From contig NZ_LMEC01000022.1 of the NCBI RefSeq assembly GCF_001425265.1, forward strand, positions 1 to 64,000: a DNA stretch of 64,000 bases. The letters are read 5' to 3'. Positions 24,707 to 33,165 of the stretch are shown one piece after another (positions within the stretch are counted from its first letter, which is position 1; the number at the start of each line of letters is the position of its first letter). Both the position numbers and the translations under genes were made by a program. The DNA comes from Massilia sp. Root418 (lineage in GTDB: Bacteria; Pseudomonadota; Gammaproteobacteria; Burkholderiales; Burkholderiaceae_D). Below the pieces are notes generated by a model. The model was not told the DNA's origin. It did no database searches and worked only from the letters and a program-made list of their open reading frames with translations.

Positions 24707-26242
24707 ATGTCTGATTGGTCTTCCGGCTATGTGTCCAACATCGGCTATACCTATGGCCTGTACACGGAACTGAATCCGCTGCGCGTGAAGCTGGCCTTCC
24801 TCAACGCCGGCCTGGCCTTCCCCGAAGTGGGCACGGCGTGCGAACTGGGCTTCGGCCAGGGCGTCAGTATCAATATGCATGCCGCCGCTTCCGTCACCGA
24901 ATGGCACGGCACCGACTTCAATCCCTCGCAGGCGGCCTTCGCGCAGGAGCTGGCCACCGCCTCCGACGCGCACGCCCAGCTGCACGACCAGTCCTTCGCC
25001 GAATTCTGCGCCCGCCCCAACCTGCCGGACTTCGATTTCATCGGCCTGCACGGCATCTGGAGCTGGATTTCGGAGGCGAACCGCGCCGTCATCGTGGACT
25101 TCGTGCGCCGCAAGCTCAAGCCGGGCGGCGTGCTCTACATCAGCTACAACACCCAGCCGGGCTGGGCAGCGATGGCGCCGGTGCGCGACCTGCTCACCGA
25201 GCACAGCCACGTGATGGGCAGCCTGGGCAAGGGCATCGTGCCGCGCATCGACGAATCCATCGCGTTTGTGGAAAAGCTGTTTGCCACCCAGCCCGGCTTC
25301 CTGCAGCAGAACCCCGGCGTGGCCGAGCGCATCACGCGCCTGAAGGGCATGAACCGCAACTATGTGGCGCACGAGTACTTCAACCGCGACTGGGTGCCGA
25401 TGCCGTTTGCCGCCATGGCCGAGCAGCTGGAAGAAGCCAAGCTGAGTTTTGCCTGCTCGGCGCACTACCTGGACCACATGGACATGCTGAGCCTGACCGG
25501 CGAACAGCAAGCCTTCCTGAAGGACATTCCCGATCCGGTATTCCGCGAAACCGTGCGCGATTTCATGGTGAACCAGCAGTTCCGGCGCGACTACTGGGTG
25601 CGCGGCCCGCGCCGCCTGAGCGAGCCGGCCCGCATGGGGCTGCTGCGCGGGCAGCAGGTGCTGCTGACCGTGCCGCGCAAGGACGCCGCGCTCAAGGTGG
25701 CCGGCCCGCTGGGCGAGGTGGAGCTGCAGCAAAACGTGTACGGCCCGGTGCTGGACGTGCTGGCGGCGCACCAGCCGCGCTCGATTGCCGAGATTGAGGC
25801 GGCGTGCGCGCCGCAGGGGCTGAACATCGCGCAGATCACGCAGGCGGTGTTCATCCTGGCCGGCTACGGCTATGTGCAGGCGGTGCAGGACGAGGTGGCC
25901 ATTGCCGGCGCGCGCCCGCAGACCGAGCGCCTGAACCGCCACCTGTGCATGCTGGCGGTGACCGGCACCGACGTCAACTTCCTGGCCGCGCCGGTGACCG
26001 GCGGCGGCTTTACCGTGGACCGCTTCGGCCAGCTGTTCCTGCTGGCCCGCCAGCACGGCCACTCCCAGCCGGGCGACTGGGTGACGTATGCCAACGAGAT
26101 CCTGCTCAGCCAGAACCAGCGGCTGCAAAAGGACGGCGCGCCGATGACGGCGGACGAACAGGCTGCCGAACTGCGCCGCCTGGCCGACAAGTTCGCCGAG
26201 TACACCCTGCCCATCCTGCAGGGACTGGGCATCGCCGCGTAA
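24707..26242 (+). CDS. methyltransferase with regulatory domain, PKMT-like
   Basis: 511 residues from the ATG at 24707 with AGGA upstream. The N-terminal SAM-dependent fold has CELGFGQGVSINMHAA and WHGTDFNP, then LPDFDFIGLHGIWSWIS and KLKPGGVLYISYNTQPGW. The middle part fits the methyltransferase regulatory domain (MethyTransf_Reg, with FLQQNPGV and YVAHEYFN). A C-terminal helical region follows. This three-part layout is that of the protein lysine methyltransferases known from Rickettsia, which modify an outer-membrane protein. Here the target is unknown. It ends 16 nt before a bidirectional terminator. Confidence 0.8.
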   Translation: MSDWSSGYVSNIGYTYGLYTELNPLRVKLAFLNAGLAFPEVGTACELGFGQGVSINMHAAASVTEWHGTDFNPSQAAFAQELATASDAHAQLHDQSFAEFCARPNLPDFDFIGLHGIWSWISEANRAVIVDFVRRKLKPGGVLYISYNTQPGWAAMAPVRDLLTEHSHVMGSLGKGIVPRIDESIAFVEKLFATQPGFLQQNPGVAERITRLKGMNRNYVAHEYFNRDWVPMPFAAMAEQLEEAKLSFACSAHYLDHMDMLSLTGEQQAFLKDIPDPVFRETVRDFMVNQQFRRDYWVRGPRRLSEPARMGLLRGQQVLLTVPRKDAALKVAGPLGEVELQQNVYGPVLDVLAAHQPRSIAEIEAACAPQGLNIAQITQAVFILAGYGYVQAVQDEVAIAGARPQTERLNRHLCMLAVTGTDVNFLAAPVTGGGFTVDRFGQLFLLARQHGHSQPGDWVTYANEILLSQNQRLQKDGAPMTADEQAAELRRLADKFAEYTLPILQGLGIAA

Positions 26243-26257
26243 CCCGCAAGGCCAAAA

Positions 26258-26283
26258 AAAAGACCCGCAGCTGCGGGTCTTTT
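26258..26283. terminator. bidirectional terminator between the methyltransferase and rdgC
   Basis: Perfect palindrome AAAGACCCGCAG / CTGCGGGTCTTT (26259-26282) flanked by an A-run on the left and Ts on the right. It serves both the plus-strand methyltransferase and the minus-strand rdgC. Confidence 0.92.
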
Positions 26284-26287
26284 ACCA

Positions 26288-27184
26288 TCAGGCCTTGGCT
26301 TCGCCGCCCAGGGCTTCGACCACGTCGGCCATCATCTTGCTCAGTTCGCCGGTCATCAGCATGAAGTCGCCGTCGAAGCGTTCGTCGTCGTTGCGCGTGC
26401 TCGATTCGGTTTCCTTCAACACGTCCAGCGGCTTGATGCCTTTCAGCGCCAGCGACTCGGTCAGGGTGAAGGAGATCTTGCTTTCCCAGGTCATGGCCAG
26501 GCGGGTGCACTGCTTGCCGGCGGCGATGTGGCGGCGCACCTCGTCCGCTTCCAGCGTGTGGCGCACGTAGCGCACGGCGGCCTTGCTCTCGCCGGTGGCG
26601 CGCAGCTCGGTGTCCATGTCCACCGTGAAGCCCACCGGCGAATCGTCGGCCTGCAGCCATTCGGTCATCACGCCCACCGGCGAGCGCTGCACGCGCAGGC
26701 TTTCCAGCGGCATGCGGTCCACTGCTTTCAGCAGCAGCTTGATCACTTCATCGGCCTTGGCCGGGCTGGCCGCGTCCACCACCAGCCAGCCGTTGACCGG
26801 GTCGATCCAGGTCCACACATTGCCGCGGATGGAGAAGGCGCGCGGCAGCAGCTCGTCGGCCACGCGTTCCTTCAGTTCTTTCATGGCTTTCTTGCCTGGA
26901 GCAAAACCTTGCGCTTCTTCCATCTCAGCTGCGCGGGCCTTGGCCACCTGGTTGATGACGGTGGCCGGCAGCAGCTTTTTCTCGGTGCCCAGCAGGATCA
27001 GCATCTGGTTGTTGACCACGTGTACCAGGCCGCCGTTCGGACGCGGCTTGTCCCAGCCCTGGCGCAGCAATTCATTGCTGCTGGCCGGCGAAAACGCGTT
27101 GGTGCTCAGGGCGGCTTCGAGTTGTTCTGGAGTAAATGCCCAGGGCGCGGGCAGACGGTAGATTTGCAGATTCTTGAACCACAT
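26288..27184 (-). CDS. rdgC: recombination-associated protein RdgC
   Basis: 298 residues from the ATG at 27184, beginning MWFKNLQIYRL as in the family; the longer upstream extension is shadow sequence. Conserved landmarks are NELLRQGWDKP, LPATVINQ and DFMLMTGELSKM. In other bacteria RdgC forms a ring dimer on DNA and restrains RecA. It lies 59 nt downstream of dinB on the same strand, so some readthrough from the SOS promoter is possible. It ends at the terminator at 26258-26283. Confidence 0.95.
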   Translation of the reverse strand: MWFKNLQIYRLPAPWAFTPEQLEAALSTNAFSPASSNELLRQGWDKPRPNGGLVHVVNNQMLILLGTEKKLLPATVINQVAKARAAEMEEAQGFAPGKKAMKELKERVADELLPRAFSIRGNVWTWIDPVNGWLVVDAASPAKADEVIKLLLKAVDRMPLESLRVQRSPVGVMTEWLQADDSPVGFTVDMDTELRATGESKAAVRYVRHTLEADEVRRHIAAGKQCTRLAMTWESKISFTLTESLALKGIKPLDVLKETESSTRNDDERFDGDFMLMTGELSKMMADVVEALGGEAKA

Positions 27185-27243
27185 ATGTGAGTTTGCCTTT
27201 GTTTCAACTAAATTCTGGGGGAACGACATTTTACACGCGTGCG

Positions 27244-28410
27244 TTACAGGTCCGCGAAAAGATCGCCTTGCTGCGGCTTGGGTGTTGCGGATTGGTCCGG
27301 CCCGGCCTCGTCCATGCTGGACAGGGCGCTCATCTTCACGCCCAGCAGGCGCAGGCGCTGGTCCAGCGGCACCCGCCGCAGGCATTCGCCGGCCGCGCGC
27401 CGGATGGCGGCCGCGTCCGCCGTGGGCGCCGGCAGGGTCACGTCGCGCGTGACGCGGCTGAAGTCCGAATAGCGCAGCTTGATGCCCACCGTGCGGCCCA
27501 CGTAGCGCTTGCGCGCCAGGTCCTCGCCCAGGCGCTGGCACAGCCGGGTAAAGATTTCCGACAGCGCGTCCCGGTCGTGCCTGGCGTGCAGGTCGCGCTC
27601 GAAGGTGGTTTCGCGGCTGATGGACTTGGGCTCGTGGCTGGTGACCACGGCGCGCTCGTCCAGCCCGTGCGCGACGCGCTTGAGCCAGGTGGCGTAGTTC
27701 AGGCCGAAGTGCTCCTGCAGCAGCGCATCGTCGGCGGCCGCCACCTGGCCCACGGTGTCGATGCCGAGCGCGGCCAGCTTGGCGTCCGCCTTGGGGCCGA
27801 TGCCGTTCACCTTGCGCACCGCCAGCGGCCAGATGCGGGTGGGCACGTCGTCGTGCGAGACGATGGTCAGGCCGTTGGGCTTTTCCAGGTCGGAACAGAT
27901 CTTGGCCAGCAGCTTGTTGGGCGCGATGCCGATCGAGCAGGACAGGCCGGTGGCGTCCTTCACGGCCTGCTTGATGCGCAGCGCCAGCGCCCGCGTCTCT
28001 TCCTCGTGTTCGCTCAGGTCGATATAGATTTCATCGATGCCCCGGTCTTCGATGTGGGGCGCGATCTCCGCCACGGCGGCCTTGAACAGGCGCGACAGGC
28101 GGCGGTAGGAGTCGAAATCGGTGGGCAGCAGCACCGCGTCCGGCGCCAGCGCGGCCGCCTTCATGGTGCCCATGGCGGAAAACACGCCCAGCGCACGCGC
28201 CTCGTAGGTGGAGGTGGTGACCACGCCCCGGCCCACGTAGTCGCGCAGGCGCGAAAACTTGCGGGTGCCGTCCGGCTGCAGCACCGGCTGGTGGCGCGCG
28301 CCGCCGCCGATGACCACCGGCTGGCCGCGCAGTTCCGGATAGCGCAGCAGCTCCACGGACGCGTAGAACGCATCCATGTCGAGGTGGGCAATGCGGCGCG
28401 TTTCGGCCAT
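27244..28410 (-). CDS. dinB: DNA polymerase IV (Y-family)
   Basis: 388 residues. The N-terminus carries the catalytic LDMDAFYASVE. The second acidic pair is in GIDEIYIDLS, although the usual Ser before Asp-Glu is Gly. Helix-hairpin-helix NGIGPKADAKL and little-finger sequence follow. It performs error-prone translesion synthesis. The C-terminus ends QGDLFADL, similar to a clamp-binding motif (QxDLF). A perfect LexA box lies 25 bp before its ATG. Confidence 0.95.
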   Translation of the reverse strand: MAETRRIAHLDMDAFYASVELLRYPELRGQPVVIGGGARHQPVLQPDGTRKFSRLRDYVGRGVVTTSTYEARALGVFSAMGTMKAAALAPDAVLLPTDFDSYRRLSRLFKAAVAEIAPHIEDRGIDEIYIDLSEHEEETRALALRIKQAVKDATGLSCSIGIAPNKLLAKICSDLEKPNGLTIVSHDDVPTRIWPLAVRKVNGIGPKADAKLAALGIDTVGQVAAADDALLQEHFGLNYATWLKRVAHGLDERAVVTSHEPKSISRETTFERDLHARHDRDALSEIFTRLCQRLGEDLARKRYVGRTVGIKLRYSDFSRVTRDVTLPAPTADAAAIRRAAGECLRRVPLDQRLRLLGVKMSALSSMDEAGPDQSATPKPQQGDLFADL

Positions 28411-28434
28411 GGCGGGACAGGACAGGTATTGTGA

Positions 28435-28454
28435 TACTGTAATTATATACAGTA
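28435..28454 (-). promoter_or_regulatory. LexA (SOS) box of dinB
   Basis: TACTGTAATTATATACAGTA is a textbook LexA operator (CTG-N10-CAG with TACTG/CAGTA ends). It fills the 45-bp gap between the XRE regulator stop and the dinB ATG, so dinB has its own SOS promoter although it follows an operon. Confidence 0.95.
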
Positions 28455-28455
28455 A

Positions 28456-29295
28456 TCACCGCCCGCGAAACCACGCCGCGCTTGCTTCGTCGGCGGGGAA
28501 GAAGGCTTCCACCCGCAGTTCGTGCACGGTGACGTCGTGCGGGGTGCCCAGGGTGGTGATGGTGGTGAACAGGTTCAGTTCCACGCCGTCCTTGCGCACG
28601 GTGAGCGGCAGGAAGGGCAAGGCGCGGCGGTCGAGGTTGGGGGCCAGGCCGGCAGCCTCGGCACCGGCGCCCGGCAGGTCCGCCAGTGCGCGCAATTCGG
28701 CCAGCAGCGTGCTGGCCTCGCTGCCGGGGCCGTCGCTCATGGCTTCGCGCTGTATCCAGTGCAGCAGGTCGGCGCCCACCTCTTCCCAGTTGCGCAGATA
28801 GGGGCGCAGGCCGTCGGGCGCCAGGGTCAGCTTGATCACGTTGATGCTGCCGTCGCGCGGGATGGGCGCGTCCTCCGGCATGCCGAGCAGCCATTTGAAA
28901 AAGCGGTTGGCCGGCTCGTTGCTCATCACCAGGTTCCACAGGCGGTCCACCACCAGGGCCGGATAGGGCGCCTGCTGGGCCAGCATGAAATCGAGCGCCT
29001 GCTTGACGGCGCGCAGTTCGGGGTCGTCCATCTTGCGCTCCTGGTAGGCGGGCGCGAACCCGGCCGCCAGCAGCATCACATTGCGCTCGCGCAGCGGGAT
29101 GTCGAGCGCCACGCCCAGCTTCAGTATCATCTCGCGGCTCGGCTGCGAACGCCCGCTTTCGAGAAAGCTGAGGTGGCGCTGCGAGATGCCGCTGTCCGTG
29201 GCCAGCCGCAGCTGGCTGTGGCCGCGCTTGCCGCGCCAGTAGCGCAGCGCGGCCGCAAAGTCGCTGAAGTACTGGCCGGGCATGGCGGCGCTCAT
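28456..29295 (-). CDS. XRE-family regulator with MmyB-like ligand-binding domain
   Basis: 279 residues from the ATG at 29295 (GGAG 5 nt upstream); its ATGA overlaps the stop of the hydrolase gene. The N-terminal helix-turn-helix is LRLATDSGISQRHLSFLESG. From about residue 110 the sequence matches the MmyB-like LBD group (LDFMLAQQAPYPALVVDRLW, then SNEPANRFFKWL), a PAS-like fold that may bind a fatty-acid-like ligand in related proteins. It is the third gene of a SnoaL-hydrolase-regulator operon and probably regulates that operon. Confidence 0.88.
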   Translation of the reverse strand: MSAAMPGQYFSDFAAALRYWRGKRGHSQLRLATDSGISQRHLSFLESGRSQPSREMILKLGVALDIPLRERNVMLLAAGFAPAYQERKMDDPELRAVKQALDFMLAQQAPYPALVVDRLWNLVMSNEPANRFFKWLLGMPEDAPIPRDGSINVIKLTLAPDGLRPYLRNWEEVGADLLHWIQREAMSDGPGSEASTLLAELRALADLPGAGAEAAGLAPNLDRRALPFLPLTVRKDGVELNLFTTITTLGTPHDVTVHELRVEAFFPADEASAAWFRGR

Positions 29296-30140
29296 GCGGG
29301 CTCCGAGATGAATTCGATCAGGTCGCCGTTCACCCGTCCCATGTGGGTGATGAACATGCCGTGCGGCGCGCCGGCGTAGACCTTCAGGCGCGCGTTCGGC
29401 AGCAGCGCCGCCGTGCGCCGCGCGGTCAGTTCCAGCGGCGCGCTGACGTCCATGTCGCCGGCGATCAGCAGCACCGGCAAGTCGATGCGGGCCAGCTCGG
29501 CGCGGAAATCCGTCTCGGTCACCGCGCGGTTGCATTCGCGTAGCGCCAGCGCCGAGGTGCCCAGCGCCAGCTGCTTGAGCCAGCCGGCGATGGCGGGCGA
29601 GGTTTCCGGCGTCAGGAAGGGGCCGGTATTGTCGTCCAGCCATTGCGGGAAGTCCTTGCCCAGCAGCTCGTTGCGGAAGTAGTCGAACAGGGCCGGGTCG
29701 AAGCCGTCCGGATTGTCCGGCAGGCGCTTGACTACCGGCGTCATGGTGCCCAGCAGGGCCACCCGGCGCACGCGGGCGCTGCCGTGGCGGCTCAGGCAGC
29801 GCACGATTTCATTGCAGCCCATCGAGTGTCCCACCAGGGTCACGCCGTGCAGGTCCAGCGCTTCCATGACGGCGGCGATGTCGTCGGCCAGGGTGTCGAA
29901 ATCGTAGCCGCGTCCAGGATCGCTGGAGCGGCCGTGGCCGCGCCGGTCGAAGGCGATCACGCGCAGGCCCTGGTCGTGCAGCGCCAGCATCTGATAATTC
30001 CAGGCGTCGGACGGCAGCGACCAGCCGCCGACCAGCAGCACCGGCGCGCCGCCGGGCTGGTCCCAGTCGCGGTAGAACAGGTCCACGCCGTCGGCGGTGC
30101 GGATGAAGCCGGGTGCGGCGATATGGGGGGCGTGACGCAT
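29292..30140 (-). CDS. alpha/beta hydrolase
   Basis: 282 residues. The start at 30140 is set by GGAG (30147-30150), 6 nt away; an in-frame ATG at 30146 touches the SD and is unlikely. Landmarks are the oxyanion region LLVGGWSLPSD, FDRRGHGRSSDPG, the nucleophile elbow VGHSMGCNEI, the acid Asp in LIAGDMDVSAP, and the His in GAPHGMF. The pattern resembles non-heme chloroperoxidase or esterase-type hydrolases; the substrate is unknown. It is translationally coupled to the downstream regulator and lies 11 nt after the SnoaL-like gene. Confidence 0.88.
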   Translation of the reverse strand: MRHAPHIAAPGFIRTADGVDLFYRDWDQPGGAPVLLVGGWSLPSDAWNYQMLALHDQGLRVIAFDRRGHGRSSDPGRGYDFDTLADDIAAVMEALDLHGVTLVGHSMGCNEIVRCLSRHGSARVRRVALLGTMTPVVKRLPDNPDGFDPALFDYFRNELLGKDFPQWLDDNTGPFLTPETSPAIAGWLKQLALGTSALALRECNRAVTETDFRAELARIDLPVLLIAGDMDVSAPLELTARRTAALLPNARLKVYAGAPHGMFITHMGRVNGDLIEFISEPA

Positions 30141-30151
30141 GATCATCTCCT

Positions 30152-30520
30152 TCAAGCCTGGTTCAGGAAGCCGGTCACTTTCACCAGCCGGCCGTCGTCG
30201 CTGACGGTGGCCACGTCGGTGCCGCGCGCTACCGGTTCCGCGCCGGGCAGGCCGAGCGACCACGAGAAGCGCACCACGTCGTTGTGGCCGTCGGGCGTAC
30301 CGTCCAGCGCGAACTGCATGCCTGGGAAGTGGTCTTGCGCCGCGCCTATCATGGCGTCGATGCCGGTGTGGCCATTGCCGCGCATCATGGGATCGAGGTA
30401 GCTGGCGTCCAGCGTGAAGGTGCTGGCCACCTTGGCGCGGCGCACGGCGGCGTCGCGCTCGTTCCAGGTGGACAGGTATTGTTTGGCGATGCGGGTGGCG
30501 TCATGGGTAGCATTTTGCAT
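30152..30520 (-). CDS. SnoaL-like / NTF2-fold protein
   Basis: 122 residues. Length and pattern (AKQYLSTWNERDAAVRRAKV, then DASYLDPMMRGNG and VVRFSWSLGLPG) fit the SnoaL/NTF2 cone-shaped fold used by small isomerases, dehydratases or hydrolases. AGGAG precedes the ATG. It is the first gene of the operon with an alpha/beta hydrolase and XRE regulator, which suggests the three handle one small-molecule substrate. Confidence 0.8.
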   Translation of the reverse strand: MQNATHDATRIAKQYLSTWNERDAAVRRAKVASTFTLDASYLDPMMRGNGHTGIDAMIGAAQDHFPGMQFALDGTPDGHNDVVRFSWSLGLPGAEPVARGTDVATVSDDGRLVKVTGFLNQA

Positions 30521-30599
30521 GGTGATCTCCTGTGGCTTAGGTGGTTGTGTATGTCGTTGTCGACAGAACCATTGTCCCGAAAGCGCATGCGCGCGGCGA

Positions 30600-31913
30600 T
30601 TACGTGCCAGGTAATCGTGGTGGAGATGGCGGCGGAGAGACCGCCAGCACCAGCAGCCCGCCCGCCGCCAGGCTGGCCGCCACCAGGTAGATGCCGATGG
30701 CGGGACTGCCGGTGGCGTCTTTCACCGCGCCCACCAGGTAGGGACTGACGAAGCCGGCCAGGTTGCCCACCGAGTTGATCAACGCAATGCCGGCCGCCGC
30801 CGCCGCGCCGCCCAGCATGCCGGTCGGCAGGCTCCAGAAGATGGGGAAGGTGCTCAGGATGCCGGCCGTGGCCAGGCTCAGCGCCAGCATGGCCAGCAGG
30901 GTGTCGTGGCCGTACCGGGTGCACAGCGCCAGCCCGGCCGCGCCGAGGAAGGCGGCAATGGCGGCGTGCCAGCGGCGCTCGCCGCTGCGGTCGGAATGGC
31001 GCGCGGCCAGCACCATGGCGACCGCCGCCACGCCGTAGGGAATGGCGGTGAGCAGGCCGACCTGGAACACGTCCTGCACGCCGGTGTTGCGCACCAGCTG
31101 CGGCAGCCAGAAGCTTACGCCGTACAAGCCCATCACGAACAGGAAGTAGACCAGCGCCAGCAGCCAGACCCTGGCGCTGGCGAACAGCCGGCCCAGCGGC
31201 AGGCGCGCCTTGCCGCTGGCGTCCTCGGCGATGGCGCGCTCCAGGTACTGCTTCTCAGCTTCGCCCAGCCAGCGCGCGCTGCGGACGCCGTCGTCCAGGT
31301 AGAACAGCGTCCACACGCCCAGCAGCACGGAAGGGATGCCCTCCAGCAGGAACAGCCACTGCCAGCCCTTCAGGCCCAGGTTGCCGTCGAAGGCGCGCAT
31401 GATCCCGCCCGACAGCGGCCCGCCCACCACGCCCGCCACCGCCACCCCGCTCATGAACAGCGCCACGATGCGGGCGCGGCGGCCGGCCGGATACCAGTAG
31501 GTCAGGTACAGGATGATGCCGGGGAAAAAGCCGGCCTCGGCCACGCCGAGCAGGAAGCGCAGCACATAGAAGCTGGCCGGGCCGGCGGCGAACATCAGGG
31601 CCGCGGAAATCAGCCCCCAGCTGATCATGATGCGGGCGATCCAGATGCGCGCCCCCACCTTCGCCATCAGCAGGTTGGACGGCACCTCGAACAGGAAATA
31701 GCCGATGAAGAAGATGCCGGCGCCCAGGCCGTACACGGTGTCCGAATACTGCAGGTCGGCCTGCATGCCCAGCTTGGCGAAACCCACGTTCACGCGGTCC
31801 AGGTAGGCGGCCACGTAGCACAGGAACAGGAAGGGAACGAGGCGCAGGCTGACCTTGCGGTACAGGGCGTCGGGGGCGATTTTATCCATGAGCAATGATG
31901 GCATATTCCGCAT
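30600..31913 (-). CDS. MFS transporter, anion:cation symporter (tartrate-like) family
   Basis: 437 residues with about 12 membrane helices. Family signatures are FLCYVAAYLDRVNVGFAKLGM in the first helix, and YLTYWYPAGRRARIVALFMS in the loop after helix 4, as in the ACS family of plant-acid and aromatic-acid importers. A charged central loop (about 195-240) splits the halves. The start is uncertain: ATG at 31913, 31904 or 31889, none with a clear SD. It is an inner-membrane importer of an organic acid; no catabolic gene for a specific acid is adjacent. Confidence 0.88.
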   Translation of the reverse strand: MRNMPSLLMDKIAPDALYRKVSLRLVPFLFLCYVAAYLDRVNVGFAKLGMQADLQYSDTVYGLGAGIFFIGYFLFEVPSNLLMAKVGARIWIARIMISWGLISAALMFAAGPASFYVLRFLLGVAEAGFFPGIILYLTYWYPAGRRARIVALFMSGVAVAGVVGGPLSGGIMRAFDGNLGLKGWQWLFLLEGIPSVLLGVWTLFYLDDGVRSARWLGEAEKQYLERAIAEDASGKARLPLGRLFASARVWLLALVYFLFVMGLYGVSFWLPQLVRNTGVQDVFQVGLLTAIPYGVAAVAMVLAARHSDRSGERRWHAAIAAFLGAAGLALCTRYGHDTLLAMLALSLATAGILSTFPIFWSLPTGMLGGAAAAAGIALINSVGNLAGFVSPYLVGAVKDATGSPAIGIYLVAASLAAGGLLVLAVSPPPSPPRLPGT

Positions 31914-32015
31914 GGTTGCGTTAAGTCAGCGTGGCGCTGGACAGCCGGATTCAGGTCTAGCATCAAGCTGCCGGGCGTCCGTCCGGCGCGAACTCCATCC
32001 GCCACGAGGCTTATC

Positions 32016-33107
32016 ATGCAACTACCAAAAGGATTGCTACTGCTACTGCTTTGCCCGTTGTGCGCCGCGCCCGCCCTGGCCGCCGCGCCGCTCTACAAGA
32101 TGACGCTGCTGGCCAGCGGCACCAGCGACACCCGCTACCTCATCAACACCCGCATCAACAACGACGGCCTGGTGGCCGGTGCGCAGTTCGATCCGGTCAG
32201 CAATGCGGTGCGCAGCTACCTGTGGAAAGACGGCGTCTACACCATGCTCGACACGCCCATCAACCACGTCAGCGCCATCAGCGCCAATGGCCGGATCGCC
32301 GGCGAGGTGATCGACTACAGCTCGGAAAGCTATTACGCGCAGCCGGCGGTGTATGCGAACGGCAGCACCACCGCGGTGCCGCCGCCCATCCTGCCGGCGG
32401 AGCAGCAGAACTACCTGAGCGGCATCAACAGCGCCGGCAAGGTGGCGGGCACCCAGTACGTCAACAACGAAGGCTATGCCTACACCTCGGTCAACGGCGT
32501 GACCACGCTGCTGGGCGCGCTGGGCGGCGTCCACAGTTATGTGGGCGGCATGAACGAGGCCGGCGTGGTGGTGGGCGCGGCGGAAACCGCCAGCGGCGAC
32601 TGGCATATGTTCCGCCACGACGGCGGCGGCATGGTGGACCTGGGCGCCCTCAGCGACGGCCGCTACATTGCTGCCAGGGACATCAACGACGACGGCGTGG
32701 TGGTCGGCGGCGACCTGGCCGGCCCCGATTCAAACGGCTACTCGCGCGCGCTGATTTACCAGGACGGCGAGCTGCTGCCGCTGGGCACCTTCGCGCCCGG
32801 CGAGAACAGCTTTGCAGTCGGCATCAACAACCTGGGCCAGGTGATCGGCAACGGCAGTTACAGTTTCCTGGTGAGCGACGGCGTGACCTACAAGCTGAGC
32901 GACCTGCTGACGGCCAACAACGGTTTCCGCATCGACGCGGTGCACGACATCAATGACAGCGGCCAGATCACCGGCACCGCCTGCGCAGTGGGTGCCGGCT
33001 GCTTCGGCATGCTGCTCAGTCCGGTTCCCGAACCGGGCACCGCCCTGATGCTGCTGGCCGGGCTGGGCCTGCTGTTCCGCTTGCGCCGGCCTGCGCAAGA
33101 CGTCTAG
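32016..33107 (+). CDS. PEP-CTERM protein with HAF repeats, paralog 1
   Basis: 363 residues. A signal peptide (leucine-rich, ending near PALAAAP) is followed by repeated HAF-type motifs (INNDGLVAG, MNEAGVVVG, INNLGQVIG, INDSGQITG) about 45 residues apart, which would form a beta-propeller-like or solenoid exported domain. The C-terminus is a PEP-CTERM sorting tag: SPVPEPGTALMLLAGLGLLF, then a basic end RLRR. Exosortase would cleave it for export through the envelope; no exosortase lies in this window. It is the first of four paralogs; its upstream 40 bp resemble those of paralog 2, so the duplicated unit included its leader. Confidence 0.9.
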   Translation: MQLPKGLLLLLLCPLCAAPALAAAPLYKMTLLASGTSDTRYLINTRINNDGLVAGAQFDPVSNAVRSYLWKDGVYTMLDTPINHVSAISANGRIAGEVIDYSSESYYAQPAVYANGSTTAVPPPILPAEQQNYLSGINSAGKVAGTQYVNNEGYAYTSVNGVTTLLGALGGVHSYVGGMNEAGVVVGAAETASGDWHMFRHDGGGMVDLGALSDGRYIAARDINDDGVVVGGDLAGPDSNGYSRALIYQDGELLPLGTFAPGENSFAVGINNLGQVIGNGSYSFLVSDGVTYKLSDLLTANNGFRIDAVHDINDSGQITGTACAVGAGCFGMLLSPVPEPGTALMLLAGLGLLFRLRRPAQDV

Positions 33108-33165
33108 ACGCACCGAGACTCCGCGCATCCGCCCGGCGTCAATCCCATCCGATACGAGACTGATC

